DNA from: Salticus scenicus
Lineage: Eukaryota > Arthropoda > Arachnida > Araneae > Salticidae
Assembly (NCBI GenBank): GCA_963930645.1
Contig: OZ005648.1
Location: forward strand, 152,774,535 to 152,838,534
Direction of reading: 5' to 3'
Length of the DNA stretch: 64,000 nucleotides
Of the stretch, positions 1 through 11,505 are shown piece after piece (within the stretch, counting starts at the first letter, position 1; the number at the start of each line of letters is the position of its first letter). The notes beneath the pieces are model-generated. The model had not been told where the DNA came from. It saw only the letters and a list, made by a program, of their open reading frames with translations, and ran no database searches. A program made the position numbers and the translations under genes.

Positions 1-2173
1 GACGAGTGGAATGCGCTTTCTTGCACCTGGTGATCACGTGTTATCACGTGACCAATTGCAGCTGTGTAAACACCTGCTGTCAGCAGAACGGTTTTTTGAT
101 TCTATTTCTTGTAATAATAGCGTTCGAATTACTAGTGAATTTATTAGATTTTGAAGTCAATTTAACATTTTCGTATTTTTTACTAAAGTCATAAAGGTTT
201 GTTAATGTCTCGTAAAAGAGGACTTACCCAAGAAGAAATAGAAAAGCTTCTAAGAGAATTGTCCGATAATGAATACGAGGGTGGAGAGTTTTCCGAAATT
301 GATGGCGGATCTGATGATGAAATTTTTGTTCCTTTTGTATCTTCCGATTCTGAAAGTGATGAGGAAACATGCGTTGATAATTCTCAAAACAACGATATAT
401 TTACGGCTCGCGATGGTTCACAGTGAGAAGAATGCACATATGTGAGTGCATCTGGAAGATTTACTAGCCAAAATATATTGCAAGAAACAAGTGGCCTCAC
501 TAGTTATGCAAAAAGAAATATAAATAGTGAAAGTGTTTTGAGTGCTTGGTTGCTGTTTATAGATAAAACTATTTTAGAGCACATAATAAAATGCACAGTG
601 ACCGAAGCACGCAGAGTGCTAAAAAATGAAAACTGGTCACTTTCAAGAGAAGAGTTTTTTGCATATATTTCAGTGTTGTATGCTCGTGGAGTCTCTGGAG
701 CTTGAAACTTGGAATTACATTCATTGTGGTCTGAAACCTGGGGTTTAAAATTTTGTAAAGAAACCATATCCAGAGACAGATTTTGCGAAATTTCCAGATT
801 TTTGAGATTTGATATAAAATCGACGCGTTGTAATCGAATAAAACACGATAAATTTGCAATGATCTCGGAAGTATGGAATCGTTTCATTGAAAACTGTATT
901 AGTTGTTATAAGCCAGGCCAGAACATAACAATCGATGAACAATTGTTTCCTAGCAAAACTCGCTGTCCATTTACTCAATTTATAGCATCAAAACCTGATA
1001 AATATGGACAAAAATTTTGGGTAGCTGCAGATTTAGAAACTAAATACATATTGAACGCATTTCCATATCTAGGAAAAAATGAAGAAAGGGATCAAAACCA
1101 GAGACTTTCTGAGTATGTCGTGTTAAAACTAACTGAGCCTTTTCAAAATATGGGAAGAAATGTCACAGTTGACAATTTTTTTACATCTCTACAATTGGCG
1201 AAGAAACTAAAGGGAAAACGCACGAGTTTAGTTGGTACGATGAATAGAGCTAGACGAGAAATTCCAGATTGTATAAGGTCAGGAAAAGAGAAGTTATACA
1301 CAACAAAAATATTGAAAAATAAGGATTCTGGTTCAACACTCACAGCATACCAATGCAAAAAGAAAAAGAATGTGATAATTTTAAGTTCGATGCATTCAAA
1401 CATTGCAATTGCAAATAATTCAAAGAAAACGCCAGAAACCGTCACTTTTTATAATGAAACAAAATGTGGCGTTGATATTGTTGATCAAATGGCAAGAAAA
1501 TATTCAGTTAAAGCAGGTTCAAGAAGATGGCCTGTTCATACATTTTACAACATTTTAGACTTTGCTGCTATAAATGCTTGGATTATTTTCAAATGTGTAA
1601 CTGGAAAGAAAGTATCGAGATGTAGTTTTATTCAAAGTTTAGCTGAAGAAATGCAGGCAGAATACAAGAAAATACGCAGTGAAAGAAAGAGAAAAAATGA
1701 AGATGAACTACAATCTGAAAATCTATCTAAGCGCAAAAAGTGTGAAGTAAAAAAATGTCACGGAAATCTATCAAATAAAATGTGTTCTTCTTGTAAAAGA
1801 GTGGTATGTGGGAAATGCACCAAACATGTGAGCTATACGTGTATTGACTGTAAATAATGTGAGTAGTTTTTTACTCTGTTTTTATTCCATTGTTATCTAC
1901 CTGAACAATTTACCTGTTATAATACTACTTAAAATATGTAAAGATTAATAATAATCCTTAATACCATATTAATCACAATGCTAAAATAAAATTTCATTGT
2001 TTAAAAGTTAATAATTTCCTTAAATGTATTGTATATCATTTATATTTTTTAAAAGATCATCAAAATTAGCAAGGTATTAAAATTTTATTTAAATGTTTCG
2101 CTTATTACTGAACAGTGTCAAAATGACACCGGCCGGCGTTATAGGGGTGAACAAGGTTCCCGGCGTTATAGTG
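1..2173 (+). mobile_element. piggyBac-type DNA transposon, right part (left end lies outside the window)
   Basis: A piggyBac-family transposase frame runs from 205 to 1857 and is followed by about 315 bp of AT-rich 3' sequence. A TTAA tetranucleotide, the piggyBac target site, is at 2174-2177 directly after the end ...CGGCGTTATAGTG. The 5' 200 bp contain two CACGTG motifs (35-40 and 46-51) but no matching inverted terminus, so the left end must lie before position 1. The right boundary is inferred from the TTAA and the GC-rich terminal repeats, not from a paired TIR. Confidence 0.75.
205..1857 (+). pseudogene. piggyBac transposase, one frame with two in-frame TGA stops
   Basis: This frame codes for a cut-and-paste transposase that would act in the nucleus and insert at TTAA. 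The ATG at 205 starts MSRKRGLTQEEIEKLL, followed by an acidic N-terminal stretch rich in D/E/S as in piggyBac proteins. The DDE_Tnp_1_7-type core carries the three expected catalytic aspartates: TIDEQ (D codon 934-936), TVDNFF (1171-1173) and GVDIVD (1474-1476 or 1483-1485). The C-terminus is lysine/arginine-rich and then cysteine-rich (CHGN, CSSC, CGKC, CIDC; about 1741-1854), the usual zinc-binding tail. Total length is about 550 codons, close to family size. The frame is broken only by TGA at 424-426 and 703-705; no frameshift was seen. The second stop lies in the ARGVSGA-stop-NLELHSLW region, where relatives usually read through. It is therefore a fairly young dead copy. Confidence 0.9.
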
Positions 2174-2177
2174 TTAA
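2115..2177 (+). repeat. piggyBac right-end structure: 6-bp hairpin, 11-bp direct repeat, TTAA
   Basis: GTGTCA (2115-2120) and TGACAC (2124-2129) form a perfect inverted repeat around AAA. CGGCGTTATAG then occurs twice, at 2134-2144 and 2161-2171, and the TTAA is at 2174-2177. Subterminal repeats of this kind are typical transposase-binding sites in piggyBac elements. The role here is inferred. Confidence 0.6.
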
Positions 2178-2494
2178 GAGAAATGAATTTGCGGGACAAA
2201 ATAACAGCCTGGAATGCTCCCACGAATATGCTACTCAGCTTTTATTTCGATAAATTTACCAGAGAAGAGACAGAGGAAGTCCACGTAAAAGTTGAGATGA
2301 ATTGAGGCCAGAACTGGCTTGTAGCCTTCAGCCGTGTTGAAGATGATAATTTTGAAATTTACCTTATCCTAATTAGTTAATTATTTTTATTAGGTTCAGT
2401 TTTGTATTTTAACTTCCATGCTATGTATACTCTTTTCAACTCAATGATCCCTATAATGCAAGTTTTTTGAGAAATATTGCTCTATTCTGCTAGG
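2178..2494. other. Unassigned flank after the piggyBac element
   Basis: The stretch is less AT-rich at first (2178-2330), then AT-rich. An open frame crosses 2093-2305, but its first part lies inside the transposon end, so I do not treat it as a gene. No other structure was recognised. Confidence 0.4.
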
Positions 2495-3060
2495 TTGAGA
2501 AAGTATTAAATTTCGAATAACTTACGAAATTTTCAAATCAGAATATTCATAGTCAATGATGTTCAAATCAGTGTCATAAACAATATTTTAAAATTTGGCT
2601 GACATTTCTACGAGGAAAATGCCCTGAAAATAGACGTTTAAGTGAAATTGCACATGTCCGCCATGTGAAAAAAAATAGTAACTTTTCAAATTAGAAATTC
2701 ACTGTCAATAGTGTTCATGCAAGCATAACTGATGTTTTAAAAGTGATCTTAAATCTTTGTAATAAAAACATCCCTCGAAAGAGACGTTTATGCGAAATTT
2801 TGTCCATTCTGCCAAGTTAAGGAGCTCGTAAATTTCAAATAACTTACGAAGTTTTCAAAGTTAAGTTTTCGTAGTTAATTATGTTCAAGTCAGCATCATA
2901 ACTGACATTGTGGACCTTGTATGGCATCTTTACAGTAAAAATATCCCTTTTAATACAACTTTAAGTGATATTTTTTCCTATTTTCCCATGTTAAGAAAAT
3001 CGTAAATTTCGAATATTTTACGAAGTTTTTAAATTAGAAAGTTGCAGATACTGGTCTTGC
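2495..3060. repeat. Diverged tandem repeat, about four units of 155-175 bp
   Basis: The motif TAAATTTCGAATAACTTACG recurs near 2507, 2829 and 3002, with a deleted version near 2677. Each is followed by the same order of words (TTTTCAAAT, GTTCAA..CAG, ATCATAACTGA, CATCCC, GACGTTTA). The CTTACGAA words at 2521 and 2843 are 322 bp apart (two units); the next is 174 bp further. The units are clearly old and uneven. Confidence 0.65.
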
Positions 3061-3268
3061 CTTTTTACGACTATTTGTTTTTGAGATATAGTGTACAATG
3101 AATAACAACCAGCTCTCTAACAAACTAACCCACTAACAAATTAATTAAGACTTTACAGCCAGACATCTTGTACATTTTTGATTTTTGGATCCCTCAAACC
3201 TCAAAACGTGTAAAAATGGAAAACCGAAGGTTGAAAATTTTTGCGAGTACTTAAATTTTCTATACCTA

Positions 3269-3425
3269 TAGTTGGCAGTAAAATTATTGAAGAACTAGCA
3301 ATAATTCCTACTTAAAAGATGGGTACCTAATTGAGTTTTGTTAAGTAAATATTTGTCGAATCATGATCTTAATCTTATATTGTTTATGAAAAAGTAAACT
3401 GATGAAAAATTTAGCGATCAAACTA

Positions 3426-3456
<31 letters not shown>

Positions 3457-3519
3457 GATGTATAGATATATAGATATGAAAAGTGTGGATATGTGCTTCA
3501 ATAATTTTGCTGCCGACTG
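3269..3519. mobile_element. Tc1/mariner-type MITE with TA target duplication
   Basis: The 24-bp terminal inverted repeats read TAGTTGGCAGTAAAATTATT(GAAG) on the left and, reverse complemented, CAGTCGGCAGCAAAATTATT(GAAG) on the right. TA flanks both ends (3267-3268 and 3520-3521). The 251-bp interior holds a TA microsatellite (3425-3450) and no coding capacity. Its termini resemble the MITE at 19690-19898. Confidence 0.75.
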
Positions 3520-5158
3520 TATAATCTGAAGGGGAACAACAAGTAGTATATTACTGAAGCTTCTTATATACAGGTATAAATAATGAATAAAAATACGCAT
3601 GAATAAGGAAATTAACTCATTTATAAACTAAGATAGCGATACATAAATATTGTTTCTGGAAGTAAAATCTAATTGGAACGGTTATATATATATATATTTG
3701 CATATATTTTTTGTACGCTTATATCTTAGTGGATATATTCCTTTATAGAAAATTGTATGATTCAATAAACATTTCAAAATAAATCTTTTTATAATGCATA
3801 TATTAATATATATCTTTCATACTCTCATGTCATTTAATAACCTAATAAGAAAATTGTAAGAATGTATTTTTCCCTCACGTACTGGATATTAACCATGATG
3901 GTTTGTTCCCATTTACTATGCAATATATTAGTACTATTTTAAAACATATATAGAAAATGTATAAATAAAATTCAGGAAAAGTGTACACGACCCTCCCTAA
4001 CAAATTAACTAGATGTCTAGAAATTACTTCCATGCTGTTCTTCTTATACGGGACTGAAAAACGTTTCGAGTAAAACAAAAAAATCAGAACACAACAAAAG
4101 AGTTAATAAATGGTATAGCTGGATTAATTTTCTTATTCATTTCCTACTTGAATTAAACTTATTTAACGAGCATAATTCACCTTAGATTTCATAAGAAATA
4201 CTTTTCTAAAAGAAGCAGTCTCAATGTATTTTAGATAACTTATTCCATCTTGAAAACTGTAATTTACAATTAACTGATACTCATTGATTTCATGCAGTTC
4301 AAGAGGTTGAGTTAATTTATATACTTCTTTTCAATTTTCATCAAAGGGAAGCTGTTCCCCACTACAGTATGAACGAACGTTACCAAGGTGATTTAAAGAG
4401 TCATCGGTGTGGCCATAACAGGTGGCAGTCGGGTGTATGAAGATCAAATTAAAGTTCTTTGGAAATGGGAAATATCAAAAAACACAAGGTGGGAACATTA
4501 TCCATGAAACAGATAATAAATTACCATAATCCTTTTTGAAAAGAACTAGTTATAGAATCAATTACGTAAACAATAGGAAATTTATAAAAGGGTAGTAAAT
4601 TATACTTTGTTGAAATATATTATTCATTGTTTCAGGTAACCTTTTGATCCGTTCCTATATTTTATCAGTCATTTTCTATCCCGTTTAATTTTTTCTTACT
4701 CTAGAAACTGCCCATGAAAAATTCAATGAGATTTTAACTTTCAATGCTCCTTTCTAAATTTTACAGTGAATGATTTATCTCCTTAAATGCAACGTAAAAT
4801 CTTTTTTTTTTTTTTTTTTTATGCCTTAAAATAAGAAAAAAAGTTTAAAAAAATGGAAAATGAAGAAAAAAAAAAAAGAAGAAGAAGAAGAAGCAATTAG
4901 GAAAACAAAAATCACACATGGTCTATTGATTATTTCTGAAGCGTAAAAAAATACTGTATGCCTTAACAACATTTTCAAATTTTATTATGATTTAAAAGGC
5001 ACCCCAAAAAAGTAAATATTGTTGTATATGAAAATCTTTCATATATTCCCATAAAAGTGTTTTAGAATAGAGCAAAGATTTTTAATATATAAAGTAATAC
5101 ATACCTTATTATTATTATTTTTTTAATCTGAGATATTTTGTGAATACTTGGATGAAAA
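3520..5158. other. AT-rich non-coding stretch
   Basis: I see no gene here. It contains TA-rich microsatellite patches (3690-3700, 3795-3815), a poly-T run (4802-4820), a poly-A/GAA tract (4865-4893) and a short region of more mixed composition (4365-4450). Short open frames have no recognisable similarity. Confidence 0.5.
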
Positions 5159-5160
5159 TA

Positions 5161-5817
5161 CTGTAGAACTTGGATAATTCGAAGTTGAAGGGACCAGAAA
5201 AAAAATCGAAATATCCAAAAATTCGAATTACATGTACTATTTTGTCAAAAAAAGTGATAAATTAAAAAATTAAAACTCTATGATCAGAGATTTAACACAT
5301 AAACTTTATATCTAAGAATACCGCTACATTACCCCTCCCCCCCCCATTATATCAATATTTTTTACGAGCTTAATTATTCAACACTTTTTAAAAAATAGTC
5401 AAATTTTTTTTTTTTTCTTTTTTAAGTAGAATCTTTGTGTCATAACATATGACCTGATACAAAAATAGAATCTTCTACATTACACATGACTTTCAATTCA
5501 CAAAAACCTCGAAGTTCGTACATATGCACCATATCTTCTGGTGCACTAGCTAGGGGCTTCTATTGTATTTCCTTATCCTTCTTTTGAAAGACTATAAAAA
5601 TTGATAATGCACATAAAGATGAGTAAAATCTCGGGAACAAATTTTACTGTAATATTTTAAAGGTAATCGTATGAAAAATTCGAATTATCCAAAATAGAAT
5701 TCGAATTATCCACGATTTTTTAACATTATTTTAATACAAAATTCAAGGGACCGTGTAAAATATTCGAATTATCCACAATTTCGAATTAAACAAGTTCGAA
5801 TTATTCAAGTTTTACTG
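5161..5817. mobile_element. Non-autonomous pogo/Tigger-type transposon
   Basis: The left terminus CTGTAGAACTTGGATAATTC and the reverse-complemented right terminus CAGTAAAACTTGAATAATTC match at most positions and are flanked by TA at 5159-5160 and 5818-5819. CAGTAAAAC-type termini with TA duplications are typical of pogo/Tigger elements. The words TTCGAATTATCC and AAGGGACC recur inside both ends. No transposase frame remains in the 657 bp. Confidence 0.8.
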
Positions 5818-5839
5818 TATATTGAAATTCGCCTTCTTG

Positions 5840-7668
5840 TAAATTTTCATGACGATTAATCTAAATTTAAGTTGATTTGAACACAAATCGTAAAAACTTT
5901 TTTGAAACAAAAACGTTTTGTCTTAACAAATGTACATAGTTGGACAAAATTAGAAAATAAAATATCAAGCATTCAATTTGAAATGATGAAAAAAATATAT
6001 ATTTTTTCGGTAATACATTCATTGAAACAGTGTAACTCTTTTTAACACTTTTCAACTTTGTTGGAAATGACTTCGGTTTCTCAGTCTGTCTGTCCGTTCG
6101 CCAACTCCCGTAAAGATTCATAGAATTCTTGAAACTAAAATATCTTACTCAAGTTTACTATCGGATGTTTCCTATTGAAAATGAAGTGACTACCTCTACT
6201 GCTTTGTGTACAGGAGCACCTGAAAGTATACCAAAGCATTGTGTTTTATGAGAGGTATGTCTATAAACCATATTTTAATACCTTTACTTCAAACGAATCT
6301 TAATAATACTGAAATAAGTTATTCAAGTTCACTATCGAATGTCCGCAGTTAAAAATGAAGTAAATACCATCACTGGATTTTTTTTACAGGGACATCCGAA
6401 AATATTCCAAAATACTACGTTCTATGAGAAATATTTCTATACACTAAATTTTAATAACTTTCCTTTGCACAAATCTTAATGAAATTGAAATATGTTATAT
6501 ATATGTACAAAAGAATGCTTTCTATAGAATATAGTATGATTAGCATTAGATTTACAGGTCCACACAAAAATATTCAGTTACATTAAGAACTATTGTTGGA
6601 TATTTGCTGGGATTGCACTTTCGTTTATATTAAACGTTTTTAACACTTTATAATAATTTTTAACTGTGAATATGATTTCTATTTGAGTATCTGTCTGTCC
6701 GACTGTCCACCTTTTTATCTGTCATTTTACCCGCCCCCAGAATCCTTAAATATTTTCAGAAAAAAAAAATGATATATGTCATTCAAGCTCACTACGGAAT
6801 GTTTCCTATTTAAAACTGCATTAACACGTTGAGCGCCATTTCAGCCATTCTAGATTCTAGACAGTTTGTCACATATCTCTAAGTACTGAAGGAATCATCT
6901 TGAAACTTTAGGAGTGTGCAGAACATGTTATACTTCAAACAATTCAGTGAAATTTTTACCCCGAAAGTAAAAGCAGTGGCAATAAAAAATTAAAGCGTTG
7001 AGCGCCCAATCAGCCAGCGATGGCTGACAGTGTAAAATATAATATAAAGCCGCGTAAACTATCGGTGGAGGATATAAAATAGGATATAAACTACATTTAA
7101 TGATAGAAAATTTTTAAAAAAGTTGCTTAATTTTTATTTATTACAGGAGGAATCATTATGGAATTTTAATGGATTTTAAGAATTTGCGTGGCGTTCAACG
7201 TGTTAATAGGTTCTGTACAAATGGTTTGTGCTCAGAGACACCCAAAAACATTCTAGTGCGTTGCGTTTTAGGACAGATATTTTTATAAATAACATTTTAA
7301 TAATTTTCTGTTGTAAAAATCATGACGAAATTGACATTTACTGTTAATATGCTAAAATAATATTTCGTACAAAATATGATATAGTTAACCTTCAGAGTTA
7401 CAGGGCTACAATAAAGTATTCAGATAAATTAAGGGCTTCAATTAGAATTTCAGAGCTGCACTTTCTTTTGCGTTAAACATTTTTAACACTTTTCGACAAT
7501 GTTTAAGAATGATTATGAATACAATTAGTCTATTTGTATGTCTTTTAGTCCTTCTGTCTGTTCGTTGTGTGATAACATAGGCAAAATACATTGAAAGTTA
7601 TACGATAAAAGAACTGCGTACAGTTGGAAAGTGATAATATTCAATGCGTAACGCAAGATTTTTCTTTT
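5840..7668 (+). repeat. Dispersed repeat family with about 180-bp internal repeats, interrupted by a MITE
   Basis: The order TCAAG.TCACTA.CG.ATGT..., ACAGG..CACC.AAA.ATTC and TTTTA.GA.AGATATTT..ATA repeats near 6150, 6325 and 6785. A second word set (TTTAACACTTT..., TCTGTCTGTCCG) recurs near 6035, 6640 and 7480. The 7230-7668 part matches 63582-64000 in inverted orientation and 38070-38160 in direct orientation, so this is a genome-dispersed family. The third unit is split by the insertion at 6825-7202. No coding capacity was recognised. Confidence 0.7.
6825..7202. mobile_element. piggyBac-type MITE with TTAA duplication, nested in the dispersed repeat
   Basis: TTAA flanks both sides (6821-6824 and 7203-7206). 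The termini CACGTTGAGCGCCA and, reverse complemented, CACGTTGAACGCCA match at 13 of 14 positions. A subterminal copy GCGTTGAGCGCCC lies near 6995. The element is 378 bp and non-coding. Removing it rejoins the surrounding repeat unit. Confidence 0.88.
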
Positions 7669-7675
7669 TTTCTTT

Positions 7676-7711
<36 letters not shown>

Positions 7712-8229
7712 CGTAATTCGGGGGAAGATACAAGAATGTTTCTAGCACTTTTATGTGTCAGCAGATGGTAATGCTAACACCGTGTGTGAGGTGTTTGGTC
7801 CCAATGCGCACGTGGATTGTGAATTTATATTAATTTATTGCCTATAATCGCCTTTATTTTGGATCTCGTGAGCATTCGACCTGGTGAGTAAAGCCCTTAT
7901 AATATTCGGTTTCTCATATTTACAGTTCATAAACGGATGTTTTATTTTAAATAAGATATTATCAATATAAATGAGTTCCTCATTCTATTAAATATACAAG
8001 GCAAGCAGAAGCGGATTTAACTTTAAAGCAATACGAAATTAACCTGTGTGTGATCTGCAACCCATACTTGGGGAAAGACGTAACATGGTTTAGAAATAAA
8101 TTAAATGACTTTTAAAATTTATGTTTTCTTTTATATTATAGGGTAAAATATAAATGGAATGAATAATTATAATTATATTATTATAATAATTACTATTTTT
8201 ATAATATTATGGGACAATAGACCTATATC
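7669..8229. other. Poly-T tract and a stretch with splice-like signals
   Basis: A poly-T run occupies 7677-7707. The following 170 bp are less AT-rich and end in a strong donor-like sequence CCTG/GTGAGTAAAG near 7881; an acceptor-like TATTATAG lies near 8142. No protein can be assigned, so a non-coding exon or chance are both possible. Confidence 0.3.
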
Positions 8230-8715
8230 ATCAGTTGCTTCCACTACAGCACTTGTTTCCACCAACAGAGCTAGAGGCAGCCAACTGTCACGAATAGTTG
8301 CCTCCACAAGCACAGAAAATGATCTGTCTAGAAGCAGTCAGCCTTGTTCCTCAAGTCAGGAAACCTAAACCATTTGGGCATTAGAAATAAACAGCAGTGG
8401 TCTTAGCTTAATCAGAAAAGGGAAAAACTATGAGGGAAAAAAGTAAAGAAAATCTCAAAATGGCAAGAAAAGGCAAAATAAATAAATAGAAATCTATGAA
8501 AAAGCAGTAGAAAAAGGGACGTATAAGCTCGTGTTCCTTCACTGAAAAAATGCCTCTGGATACAAGTGGCAACACTTTCGATGGGGATAATGATGATGAG
8601 TCTTGTACTGTATATAAAGGATTTTTTTACGCTAAAAAAGTCTCAAGTGCGATTGGATTCAGTACATCAAATCCAAGAAATGTTTGCACAAAATTGCAAT
8701 GGTGATCCTTTGCGC
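8230..8715 (+). pseudogene. Degraded coding-like remnant, possibly the C-terminus of a DDE (pogo/jerky-like) transposase
   Basis: Conceptual translation over several frames gives a Ser/Thr-rich segment (SVASTTALVSTNRARGSQLS), a Lys-rich patch (RKGKTMREKSKENLKMARKG) and an acidic, Cys-containing piece (DNDDESCTVYKGFF). That order resembles the tail of pogo/jerky-type transposases, which often have Ser-rich, basic and then CxxC-like segments. Several stops and frameshifts separate the pieces. The family assignment is inference. It may instead be unrelated old coding sequence. Confidence 0.3.
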
Positions 8716-9022
8716 TAAATGAAATGTTGTGCAGACTAACATTCAAACTTGTATTCTTATTAGTCTTGGCAAAGTATAAATATCTATCAAATTATTTCAG
8801 TTTACAATTTGTTTGTTTATACATAGTTATCATTAATTCATAGATTAGGCTTCGATGTTTGTCTCATTTTCCTTATTTACTGTGGTGACGCATCTTACCT
8901 CATAACTGGAGGCATCTTCCTCGTATATATGGGGAAAGGTGCCACAATTACACGAGTTTATTAAACATTAAATTTGTGAATCGTGTAGATACTAGAAAAG
9001 GGATTAATCTATTTTAATAAAA
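8716..9022. other. AT-rich spacer
   Basis: I see nothing recognisable between the coding-like remnant and the Helitron start. Confidence 0.5.
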
Positions 9023-10619
9023 TCAGACTTTTGTCTGTAAATTTGTTGGAATCGAAAAATTTTGCGATATCTTCACGTTTCACACCCCATGAAAGCCGAA
9101 AATGACTTCAGAAAATTTTGCCTGTGTGTGTGTGTGTGTGTGTGTGTCTGTGTGTGTGTCATCGTGTCTGAATGTCGCTTTTTTTGTCCGGGCATCACTT
9201 GAGAACGGCTGGACGGAATTCAACGGCGCTTGGCAGGAATTTAGGTCTTCACCCAACTTAAAATTATATCTATCAACTTTTCAGAAATTCCCCCCCCCAG
9301 GGGGTAAAAGACTAAAACACGTTTGTCCGGGCATCACTCGAGAACGGCTGGACGGAATTCGACGGCGCTTGGCAGAAACTTAAGTCTTAATCCAACTTGA
9401 AATTATATCTATAGAAATTTTCAAAATTATGATTAGTGTTTAAATTGTGTGTAAAAAACGCCTGCGCATGCGCCATAAATATTTTTCACTAAAATGCTTT
9501 GAATGAAAAAATAAAATATAAAAATAAATTTTTAAGTTAAAGACTTTTGTATTCGCGTGATTTTCACTACAAATTATGAAAAGATTGAAATGAAGTGTTG
9601 CCATCTAAGTTTCATACTTTAGTTAATTTTATAAAATCTAATTGTCGTATCGAAAAACTGTTTAGACCCCAGGATTCAGAAAAATCTTTCATTTGGTATT
9701 GAATTTGTACTGATAGGTCTGATATTTCTAATTTATTTTTCCCTTTATCCGTTTTTCCGTTGCCACTTAAATTTCATACTTTAGTTATTTTTTAAAAATC
9801 AAATTGTCGCATCGAAAAACTGTTTGAACCCCTTAATTCAGCAAAATCGCCCCTTTCATTCGGTATCAAATTTATAAATATAGGTCTGATATTTCTAATT
9901 TATTTTACCCTTTTTCCGTTTTCAACCCAGATTCGATATGGAACAGCTTTAGTATTGGATCCCTTTGGCAAAATTTGAAATTCAACACCGAAGTAGCTCG
10001 GACGTTTCTCGCCAAGATCTTCAATTGCACAATTGAGATAGTCAATTCAGTTCATCGCAAAAATGGCTTAAAATATTTAAAGTTACCAAAGGGTTCCGAT
10101 ACTTAAGCTGTGCTTTTTGTATTTATTTATTTATAATACTGTCTATTAAAGACTTCTGTGGTCACTAAATTTGGTGTGTAAATTGTTTGTATGCATCCGG
10201 CACTTATTGTAACTGCATTTCACGAAATTCGAAATCCCCCCCCCCTCCCCTTCTCGGAGTCGGAGGGCAATAAACATGTGTAAAAACATGTTTTTCCGTT
10301 TGAATTCGCTTTGAATTATCTTAGAATGGTGAATTTTGGTGTGTGGATATTGATTAAGAATAATGATGAAGGATATTGGTGTGTGGATATTGCATTTTGT
10401 ACATTAGTGGGATTTTGTAAAACTTCGAACTCACCCGCTGAGGGTGGGGATGTAAGAAGTGGGTAAGTTGTGCCGAAGACAGTGGGGACCCAGACTCCTA
10501 ACATTGGGAGCGAGAAAACCTCTACCAATCACAGCGAGAACTTAGGTTATTAATAAAGATATGGCATTTTGACAAATCATTTAAGTTTAACGTCCAGCGA
10601 AGCGGGCAAAGCCTGCTAG
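9023..10619 (+). mobile_element. Non-autonomous Helitron
   Basis: The element starts TCAGACTTTTGTCTG after an A and ends ...AGCGGGCAAAGCCTGCTAG before a T. This matches the Helitron rule of 5' TC, a 3' GC-rich hairpin followed by CTRR, and insertion between A and T. The same start occurs at 17994 and, on the other strand, at 41102. Inside lie a GT microsatellite, two copies of a block containing GAACGGCTGGACGGAATTC (near 9203 and 9341), C/G-runs, and a region shared in inverted form with 23500-23600. There is no Rep/helicase frame, so movement would need a helper. Confidence 0.85.
9123..9159. repeat. GT microsatellite inside the Helitron
   Basis: The tract is TGTG repeated with one TC interruption. 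Short open frames translating as CVCVCV come only from this repeat. Confidence 0.9.
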
Positions 10620-10870
10620 TAAGCATATATAATTAGTTAAATGTTAAAGAGCATGTTGTACTTTTTTTTTTCCATTATCATATCATTTCAGTTTTTTTAG
10701 CAAAACATCCTATTGTATGGCGTCTTTCCCCGATTTACCTTATGTATATTTTCAAAGTTTATTTAAAAACTTATGAGACAAACAAAAATTACTGATTTTT
10801 CACATTTATTTATTTTTAAAATTTAATTAACAAATCATGTTTAAAAGGGAAAAATGTTGAATTGTTGAGG

Positions 10871-11505
10871 TCAATCCAACGAGATAAATAAAGTAGAGTG
10901 ATAAATGCTAACCCTGACATGGTCCAGCATGAGTCACGTGATATGAACCTTCTATCCATTGTTTCCCTTGGTAACAGCTTATTTTCAATAAATTTCTATG
11001 GCAACGATTTGGAGACTGAACTTGCCGACAATCACAACCGACAATGTTTTTGTTTACTTATGTAGTTTATTACATTTTTCTTCTAAATCATTTTAGTTTT
11101 GATTTTACTTCTTTTTTATTTCGTGTTAACCGACAAAATATTTAAAAATAGTTGATAAATTACTATTTGCTGTTAAATTTAGCTCTTTTAAAAGTCTAAC
11201 TTTTCTTTATAAACACATTTAAACTTTGTTGGGAAATGATGAAAAAAAAAGTATTTTATTATTTATTATAATGTGAAATATGTGAAAAATTATTTTAAAA
11301 ACAATTTATTTCGTTTATAGGACTGTCATCTTGCCTAATAATAATGAAAATTTTTCGAACTGAAATTTTAAATGCCAAAATAGTGATAAAGGGCCAAACA
11401 TAGCAATCTATTGGTTCCTATCTCGTGATTCCTGTTGAACCACGGAAAGCTAATCCTTTATCCATTGAATCAGCACGCTATTTTATTTATCTCGTTGGGT
11501 CAAAC
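10871..11505. mobile_element. TIR element, superfamily uncertain
   Basis: The left end (10871-10900) and the reverse-complemented right end (about 11475-11505) share CCAACGAGATAAATAAA followed by TAG.GTG, about 24 bp with two mismatches. The interior of about 590 bp has no transposase. The exact ends and the target duplication are not clear, so I do not name a superfamily. Confidence 0.6.

Noticed and set aside
35..51. Two CACGTG motifs (E-box like)
   Set aside because: They sit in the piggyBac 5' region; a regulatory role cannot be supported.
2093..2305. 70-residue open frame
   Set aside because: It starts inside the piggyBac right end and crosses the TTAA boundary, with no recognisable motif.
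9102..9383. 93-residue frame with CVCVCV repeats
   Set aside because: It is the GT microsatellite and repeated block of a non-autonomous Helitron.
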